Shown: piece after piece, positions 5,779 to 9,605 of the stretch
How positions within the stretch are numbered: the stretch's first letter is position 1
How the letters are laid out: every line of letters begins with the position of its first letter
Assembly: GCA_016234025.1 (NCBI GenBank)
Contig: JACQLL010000006.1
Location: 1 to 9,605, forward strand
Length of the DNA: 9,605 nucleotides
Direction of reading: 5' to 3'
Source: Candidatus Pacearchaeota archaeon
GTDB taxonomy: Archaea; Nanobdellota; Nanobdellia; Pacearchaeales; GW2011-AR1
Program-made: the position numbers and the translations under genes
The notes under the pieces: generated by a model
The model's database searches: none
What the model saw: only the letters and a program-made list of their open reading frames with translations
Told to the model about the DNA's origin: nothing

Positions 5779-7566
5779 ATGAAAAAAGAAACAGATCAAA
5801 ACGAGAACGGGAGAGTATTGATTCCTTCACTAGTCAAGCAAGGAGTGTATTCAAACGACCCGGATTATGGCAATCATTTTCAAAGAAGAATTGAAAATCC
5901 AATGGATACAGGTTTAAGAGAGATAGTAGAAACTGTTTATGCAGAACCTCCTCCAGAAGATGTTAGTAGTGGCTATGGGAGCAACACAACACAGGATTTT
6001 GCCATAAAGGTTATTGAAGATCTAGAGACAAACCTAGAAGCTATCAGAAAGAGGCAGGCTGTCCTGCGCGAATTCAAAAATAATCCTGAGTTGCGAAAGA
6101 TTGCAAAAAGAGGATATTATGGACATATTTCTTGTAATAGCGAGCATTCTTTAAGTGATTATCAAGATGAATGTAGAGAACTAATCAGATACGCAACAGA
6201 GTTAAACAGAGTCTTACAAGAATCAGATACACCAACTCTTGAAGATTTTGCTACATCATTAAAAGAATATGAAGAAGGTTATCTGTCAAAACTAGAAAGA
6301 AGGTTGCAACAAACAGAGCGACCATTCAGATTTACTCTTAAAAATTTCAGAACAAGAAAACGCAATGAAGCAACAATTAAAACAGAAGATGGAACGATCT
6401 ATACCACAAATAGAGGAACATACTCTGTAACAGAAGAATATCCTGTGCATCAGATAGTTGAAAGGATTAAGAAAAGAGTTTCTGGAAAAGGTATAAGCAA
6501 GGTATACAAGAAACAGTTCACAATAGAAAACCGTAGCGGACAGAATTTTGTTAACGTTAAAATTCCAGTTAAAAGATTACAAAAACTAAGAACTCTTTGG
6601 GAAACAGTAAAACGCGGAGAGTTTAAACCGGTTTACAGAGATGAAGTAGAAGAAAAAACCATTAACTTTGGTAGAAATTGCTATGGCGAGTATAGATGTA
6701 GATGGTCTCTAAAAGATAACTTGGTGGGACAAGCAATTTTGAGTGATGGTGTTGATGAAAAACGAAATTTTAAAGGGACTATACATGACATTCGTTATTT
6801 TGCGACATTGGCCGAAAAACTTCCACAACTTGCAAGAGAAGCAGGAGTTTCCTTAACAACTCCAAGAATAGCTTCTGTTGAAGAAAAGTTAACATCAGTA
6901 CGAGATATGTACGATCCTCTTCTTGTTACGCAGGAACATAAAAAAATTGTACCAAATGATGTTAATATAAACCGAGATCGGAATGTTTTTGTTATCACTG
7001 GGCCAAATGGTGGAGGAAAAACTAGTTATGTCAACTCAATCGTAAACAATACAGCTTTAGCTCAAGCAGGATGGGATATATTTGCAGAAGAGGTCACTAT
7101 TAGCCCTAAAGAGAAAGTGATAACACGAATAGTTAGGCAACCAAATCCCTCAGCTCAGCACTCAAGATACCAAAGAGAACTTGCCGAAACAATTCCTCTA
7201 TTTGAAAAGGTAACTTCTGATTCTCTGGTTATTCTTGACGAGCCATATACCGGAACTAGTTATGAAGATGGGCTACATCAATTGTCTGGAGTTGTTGAAC
7301 AATTACATAGAGCAGGAGCCACAACATTAGTTCCTACTCACTACCACGCGCTTGCTAAAGTAGCTGAAAGACTGCTTTATGCAGATAATCTTCGTGTGGT
7401 AGCCGAAGACAGAGATGGTAAACTCCATTACACTTTTAAAGTGGAAAGTGGTAATTCAAATAATAGCGAAGGGAAATATGTTGCAAGAGAAATGGGGGCA
7501 GATCCTGACTCGCTTGCAAAAACTCTAGAAGAAAGAGCAAGAAAAGAAGAATTAGTATTGAGATAA
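5779..7566 (+). CDS. MutS-family ATPase without a recognisable mismatch-binding domain
   Basis: The product is 595 residues from ATG 5779; a GTG at 5749 would add ten polar residues. I prefer the ATG because AAGGA precedes it. Numbered from the GTG, the C-terminal ATPase has Walker A GPNGGGKTSY (418-427), Walker B VILDEP with catalytic D497/E498 followed by YTGTSYEDG (compare MutS DEIGRGTSTxDG), and the His switch THYH (530-533). The N-terminal part (EAIRKRQAVLREFKNNPELR) resembles the start of the MutS core/lever domain, and long charged helices that could be the clamp follow. The mismatch-recognition domain with its Phe-x-Glu motif is not visible, and the protein is shorter than classical MutS (about 850). 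It is likely a MutS-related DNA-structure or recombination ATPase rather than a mismatch repair sensor; no MutL is in the window. Codon choice (many ACA, CAA, GAA, AGA) looks unlike the GAG/AAG-rich ftsY and srp54, hinting at transfer or low expression. Confidence 0.85.
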   Translation: MKKETDQNENGRVLIPSLVKQGVYSNDPDYGNHFQRRIENPMDTGLREIVETVYAEPPPEDVSSGYGSNTTQDFAIKVIEDLETNLEAIRKRQAVLREFKNNPELRKIAKRGYYGHISCNSEHSLSDYQDECRELIRYATELNRVLQESDTPTLEDFATSLKEYEEGYLSKLERRLQQTERPFRFTLKNFRTRKRNEATIKTEDGTIYTTNRGTYSVTEEYPVHQIVERIKKRVSGKGISKVYKKQFTIENRSGQNFVNVKIPVKRLQKLRTLWETVKRGEFKPVYRDEVEEKTINFGRNCYGEYRCRWSLKDNLVGQAILSDGVDEKRNFKGTIHDIRYFATLAEKLPQLAREAGVSLTTPRIASVEEKLTSVRDMYDPLLVTQEHKKIVPNDVNINRDRNVFVITGPNGGGKTSYVNSIVNNTALAQAGWDIFAEEVTISPKEKVITRIVRQPNPSAQHSRYQRELAETIPLFEKVTSDSLVILDEPYTGTSYEDGLHQLSGVVEQLHRAGATTLVPTHYHALAKVAERLLYADNLRVVAEDRDGKLHYTFKVESGNSNNSEGKYVAREMGADPDSLAKTLEERARKEELVLR

Positions 7567-7568
7567 AA

Positions 7569-7610
7569 ATGAATCGTAAAATCATCCAACAAGGAGCAGA
7601 ATCTGTTTAA
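7569..7610 (+). pseudogene. Truncated 5' fragment of a second bud32 gene
   Basis: ATG lies two bases after the MutS-like stop and opens 13 codons, MNRKIIQQGAESV, then TAA. This matches the N terminus of the intact Bud32 at 8673 (MKPQIIQQGAEAI): 8 of 13 residues are identical, including the kinase P-loop equivalent QGAE. The shared residues use partly different codons (CAA/CAA against CAG/CAG, ATC against ATT), so this is not a fresh duplication. After the stop the DNA turns AT-rich. A shift of one frame would read on to KKTKVFYR at 7655-7678, faintly like KxRxxKxYR of Bud32, but this is low-complexity sequence and may be chance. It could instead be a short leader ORF, but the family match favours a relic. 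Confidence 0.6.
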
Positions 7611-7646
7611 GACATTTAGATTTTACAAAACAGACTAAAAACAATT

Positions 7647-7662
7647 GTTTTTTTAAAAAAAC
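7647..7662. terminator. 16-bp perfect AT palindrome with T7 run
   Basis: GTTTTTTTAAAAAAAC is perfectly self-complementary. The T7 run (7648-7654) can terminate the MutS-like transcript. The palindrome also ends 9 bp before the TATA box of the MNT gene, so it may instead be an operator for the winged helix carried by that protein. Confidence 0.4.
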
Positions 7663-7670
7663 GAAAGTTT

Positions 7671-7678
7671 TTTATAGA
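7671..7678 (+). promoter_or_regulatory. TATA-like box for the MNT-HEPN-bud32 operon
   Basis: TTTATAGA is centred about 23-24 nt before the ATG at 7698, consistent with a leaderless or near-leaderless transcript. The ATG lacks a Shine-Dalgarno (TTTTAATGGC). No other promoter-like sequence is seen between here and bud32. Confidence 0.5.
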
Positions 7679-7697
7679 TAACAATAGTTTTAATGGC

Positions 7698-8258
7698 ATG
7701 CAAGAATTATTATTGTTAAAAATTGCAAGGCTTTTTATAGAGGAACCCTACAAGGAGTTTTATCTGCGCGAAATTGCAAAAAGATTGAAAATTAGCGTGT
7801 TTGCGGCTAAGCAATATGCGGATTTTTTGGTGAAAGAAGGGATGCTAAAAGAAGAGAGAAGGGCGAATTTAAGGTATTTGAGTTTTAACAGCCAAAGCCT
7901 CACTGCAAGGTATTTAAAAATTTCTTTTAGTATTAAAAAGATTGAAGACTCTGGGCTAATTGATTTTCTTAAAGAGAAAGTTACAAATTTAACATCAGTC
8001 ATACTTTTCGGAAGCATTGCAAGAGGAGAAGATGATAAAAATAGTGACCTTGATTTGGTTATTATCGGAAAAAGCGAGAAGATAGATTTTTCTAAGTTCA
8101 ACATAAAAATAAATAGAGAAATAAATGCTCATTTTTTTGATTGGAGAAAATGGAATGAGCAATTTAAGAATAACAAAGCTTTTTATCTGGACGTTATAAC
8201 TCAAGGCATAGCTCTTTATGGAGAGAAACCAACAGTTTATGGAAATAAAAACAATTGA
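7698..8258 (+). CDS. Winged-helix nucleotidyltransferase (MNT), antitoxin-like partner of HEPN
   Basis: The 186-residue protein joins an N-terminal winged helix (about 1-65: FYLREIAKRLKISVFAAKQYADFLVKEG) to a minimal nucleotidyltransferase fold. The catalytic signature GSx10DxD is intact: G105-S106 in FGSIARGEDDKNSDLDLVIIG with D117 and D119. In characterised MntA-HepT pairs the MNT antitoxin transfers AMP to a tyrosine of the HEPN toxin and silences it, so the same role is inferred here. The winged helix suggests it also represses its own operon; the perfect palindrome at 7647-7662 just upstream is a candidate site. The start ATG at 7698 follows a TATA box; a nearer ATG at 7693 is out of frame. 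The reading frame overlaps the HEPN gene by 20 nt (or 41 nt with the longer HEPN start), typical of a coupled pair. Confidence 0.85.
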   Translation: MQELLLLKIARLFIEEPYKEFYLREIAKRLKISVFAAKQYADFLVKEGMLKEERRANLRYLSFNSQSLTARYLKISFSIKKIEDSGLIDFLKEKVTNLTSVILFGSIARGEDDKNSDLDLVIIGKSEKIDFSKFNIKINREINAHFFDWRKWNEQFKNNKAFYLDVITQGIALYGEKPTVYGNKNN

Positions 8259-8676
8259 AGACTGCTTGAAGTTTCGGCTTTTGAGGAGGATTTCACCAGA
8301 CAAACATAAAAGTGTAAAATCACTTGAGATGGCTCAAATTAATCTAAAGGATGCGAATGTCGAACTGAAATATTCTCTCTATAAATCTGCTATCATGAGC
8401 TCGTATATGGCGATGTTTCATGCTGCAAGAGCTATTTTGTATAGGGACGGAATACAGGAAAAGAACCATTACGCGGTTTATATTTATCTGAAAGAAAAAT
8501 ATTTGAATAAAATTCCATTGCCCATTTTGAATCTTTTGAATATCCATCGAATTGAAAGACACGAGGCAGTTTATGGATTAGATTTTATACCTCAAAAAGA
8601 GGACGCGTTACTTGCAGTTAGAGATGCAAAAAGTTTTATTAGCGAAGCAGAAAAAGTTTTTTGGAAGGAAACATGA
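8239..8676 (+). CDS. HEPN domain protein (UPF0332-like), toxin-like partner of MNT
   Basis: The 145-residue all-helical protein follows the UPF0332/HEPN layout: RLLRRISPDKHKSVKSLEMAQINLKDA (start of the bundle), then YKSAIMSSYMAMFHAARAILYRDG, the conserved HEPN core helix, and a last helix DALLAVRDAKSFISEAEKVF. The C-terminal motif region reads H103-RIERH-EAVYG (R104, R107, H108, Y112). Active HEPN RNases carry RxxxxH or longer spacing; here only R-x3-H is present, as in many UPF0332 members, so RNase activity is uncertain. Y112 is a possible AMPylation target. I chose ATG 8239 because the following sequence matches the family start; ATG 8218 in the same frame would add seven residues. The stop overlaps the bud32 start in the form ATGA (8673-8676), so kinase translation is probably coupled to HEPN translation. 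Confidence 0.8.
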   Translation: MEIKTIEDCLKFRLLRRISPDKHKSVKSLEMAQINLKDANVELKYSLYKSAIMSSYMAMFHAARAILYRDGIQEKNHYAVYIYLKEKYLNKIPLPILNLLNIHRIERHEAVYGLDFIPQKEDALLAVRDAKSFISEAEKVFWKET

Positions 8677-9422
8677 AACCACAAATTATCCAGCAGGGAG
8701 CAGAAGCGATATTAATTAAAAAAGAATTTAGTGCGGCGCAATTGCTCGCCGATAGTCGCCACGCTTCTTCGGCTCGGAATTCTCAGCGCTCGCTTACTCG
8801 CGACCACGCGCGAAGTAAATATTCAAAATACTCGTCGCGTAATTGCTCGGCGCCGCGGGCCATAGTTTTGAAAAGACGAGATGCAAAGGGTTATAGGATT
8901 AAGGAATTGGATGAGAAAATCAGGAAGTTAAGGACCAGGAGAGAGGCTCGCTTGCTTGAAAAAGCCGGAAAGATAATCTGTGTTCCTAGAGTTTTGAAAA
9001 TCGACGAGAGAAATAAAGAGATAGACTTCGAGTTTATTTCAGGAGATAAATTAAGCGAGAGTTTGGACGAGATGGCGAACTGGAAAGAAGTTTGTTTTGC
9101 CGTCGGGGAGAATATTGCCAAGCTGCATGACGCAGAGATTATTCACGGAGATTTGACGACAAGTAATATGATTTGGAGTGAGAAAGAAAAGAGTCTTTAT
9201 TTTATTGATTTTGGGCTTGGCTTTGGAAACGGGAGAATCGAAGATAAGGCGGTTGATTTGTATTTATTGAAGGGGGCTTTGGAAGCGAAACATTTTGGAC
9301 ACTGGAAGGAATTTTTTGAGAGCGTTTTAGAGGGATATAAGAAAACTTCGAAACCTTGGAAGGAAGTTTTGAAGAGGTTAGAGAAAGTTGAGAAAAGAGG
9401 GAGATACAAGAGGCAATATTAG
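8673..9422 (+). CDS. bud32: Bud32 (KEOPS complex kinase/ATPase) carrying an in-frame inserted element
   Basis: Bud32 is the small atypical kinase of the KEOPS complex, which acts with Kae1 in threonylcarbamoyl-adenosine (t6A) modification of tRNA. Visible motifs: IIQQGAEA (5-12, replaces the P-loop), VLKRRDAKGYRIKELDEKIRKLRTRREARLL (ATP-site lysine and the RTRxEA signature), HGDLTTSNMIW (catalytic Asp and Asn) and IDFGLGF (DFG), with a basic C-terminal tail RGRYKRQY. The length is 249 residues against about 200-215 for the family. The excess is about 42 residues (roughly 20-62: SAAQLLADSRHASSARNSQR and on), rich in Ser and Arg, encoded by a GC-rich 124-bp element lying between the GAEA loop and the VLK strand. 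The frame is intact on both sides, so the protein is probably functional with a surface loop. ATG 8673 is chosen because it matches the family start and overlaps HEPN by ATGA; AAGGAA (8665-8670) may serve as ribosome site. Confidence 0.93.
   Translation: MKPQIIQQGAEAILIKKEFSAAQLLADSRHASSARNSQRSLTRDHARSKYSKYSSRNCSAPRAIVLKRRDAKGYRIKELDEKIRKLRTRREARLLEKAGKIICVPRVLKIDERNKEIDFEFISGDKLSESLDEMANWKEVCFAVGENIAKLHDAEIIHGDLTTSNMIWSEKEKSLYFIDFGLGFGNGRIEDKAVDLYLLKGALEAKHFGHWKEFFESVLEGYKKTSKPWKEVLKRLEKVEKRGRYKRQY
8733..8856 (+). repeat. GC-rich mini-element with inverted ends inserted in frame within bud32
   Basis: The 124-bp segment is about 58% GC by hand count in an AT-rich gene. Its ends form a 7-bp perfect inverted repeat: GCGGCGC (8733-8739) and GCGCCGC (8850-8856). 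Just inside lie two identical copies in the same orientation, AATTGCTCG (8740-8748) and AATTGCTCG (8841-8849). Internal inverted repeats are also present (TTACTCGCG with CGCGAAGTAA, 8794-8818; CGCGAC 8799-8804 with GTCGCG 8834-8839). No target duplication is obvious. It has no stop in the bud32 frame. The composition, symmetry and excess length in a conserved kinase point to a palindromic repeat absorbed into a gene, similar in principle to Rickettsia palindromic elements. The family is not one I recognise. Confidence 0.7.
8794..8818 (+). repeat. Hairpin inside the bud32 mini-element
   Basis: TTACTCGCG pairs with CGCGAAGTAA across a 6-base loop (ACCACG) with one bulged A: TTACT with AGTAA and CGCG with CGCG. 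This is the strongest local stem in the element. Confidence 0.55.
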
Positions 9423-9471
9423 TCTGTTCCGGATATTAAGTTTTCGAGATGGTTTTTTCTTTAGTTATAGT
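9423..9471 (+). terminator. Likely bud32 terminator (T6 run)
   Basis: After the bud32 stop the sequence GGTTTTTTCTTTAG contains a T6 run (9453-9458), suitable for archaeal termination at the end of the MNT-HEPN-bud32 operon. A short inverted repeat TTAGTT/AACTAA (9461-9466, 9477-9482) follows. Confidence 0.4.
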
Positions 9472-9585
9472 GAACCAACTAAGTTCAATGCAGAACTAAA
9501 GTTCCGCAAGTCCTCGCTCTTCACAGAGCTTCGGATCTCGGTGTTGGTTCCCTAACACCAAGAATTCTGAAAGTTGAATTCTTGG
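9472..9585. repeat. Nested inverted-repeat region, possible structured RNA or small repeat element
   Basis: GAACCAAC (9472-9479) and GTTGGTTC (9543-9550) are perfect 8-bp inverted ends of a 79-bp unit. Inside are AGTTC/GAACT (9482-9486, 9493-9497) and GCTCT/AGAGC (9516-9520, 9525-9529), the latter flanked by TCCG/CGGA (9503-9506, 9532-9535); together they would make a three-way junction. Immediately after is a 10-bp perfect hairpin, CCAAGAATTC (9558-9567) and GAATTCTTGG (9576-9585), with an 8-base loop. An alternative stem GGTGTT/AACACC (9540-9545, 9554-9559) would compete with both. No coding frame of note was found on either strand. Whether this is an RNA, a terminator for a gene outside the window or a MITE-like repeat cannot be told here. 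Confidence 0.5.
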
Positions 9586-9605
9586 ATGCGCTCAAGAACC
9601 CGAAA

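Noticed and set aside
8661..8672. TTG start giving Bud32 four extra residues
   Set aside because: The ATG at 8673 matches the family N terminus and gives the standard ATGA overlap with HEPN.
8733..8856. Archaeal intron or intein within bud32
   Set aside because: There is no bulge-helix-bulge-like exon junction that I can identify and it is far too short for an intein; the frame stays open throughout.
8733..8856. CRISPR repeat-spacer pair, from the two AATTGCTCG copies
   Set aside because: There are only two 9-bp copies 101 bp apart inside a gene; no regular array and no cas gene.
9472..9605. tRNA gene near the right edge
   Set aside because: The stems do not give a 7-5-5-5 cloverleaf, and no T-loop GTTCGANTC or CCA-end context fits.

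Overview
The window looks archaeal. It carries a signal recognition particle pair (FtsY and SRP54), a stand-alone Bud32 (KEOPS) kinase, an MJ1255-like glycosyltransferase and a tandem Lrp/AsnC regulator. Several genes have a TATA-like box centred about 24-30 nt before the start codon and no Shine-Dalgarno, which fits leaderless archaeal transcripts. AT-rich DNA, short intergenic gaps and compact proteins suggest a small-genome DPANN-type lineage (Woesearchaeota/Pacearchaeota-like). That lineage assignment is inference; no rRNA gene is present to test it.

Left part (1-4660): a minus-strand secreted or membrane-anchored protein (16-537) diverges from ftsY (588-1736). One palindromic TATA box lies exactly midway between the two start codons. 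A glycosyltransferase (1857-2879), SRP54 (2917-4278) and a 125-residue coiled-coil protein (4282-4659) follow on the plus strand. FtsY and SRP54 are the two GTPases of co-translational membrane targeting, and they bracket the glycosyltransferase.

Middle part (4674-7610): a double-length Lrp/AsnC regulator on the minus strand diverges from a MutS-family ATPase that lacks an obvious mismatch-recognition domain. Their 100-130 bp gap holds two TATA boxes and a 24-bp inverted repeat that is a good candidate operator. Two bases after the MutS-like stop, a 13-codon reading frame repeats the start of Bud32 (MNRKIIQQGAESV against MKPQIIQQGAEAI in the intact gene 1.1 kb downstream). It looks like the broken 5' end of a second bud32.

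Right part (7611-9605): a wHTH-nucleotidyltransferase (MNT) and a HEPN protein form a toxin-antitoxin-like pair lying between the bud32 fragment and intact bud32. The HEPN stop overlaps the bud32 start (ATGA), so the pair is wired into a housekeeping operon. The bud32 gene itself holds a GC-rich 124-bp element with inverted ends, read in frame as about 42 Ser/Arg-rich residues in the kinase N-lobe. The last 180 bases have no gene but contain nested inverted repeats that could be a structured RNA or a small repeat element.

The most unusual part is 7569-8860: a bud32 5' fragment, an MNT-HEPN cassette overlapping intact bud32, and a mini-element absorbed into the kinase coding sequence.
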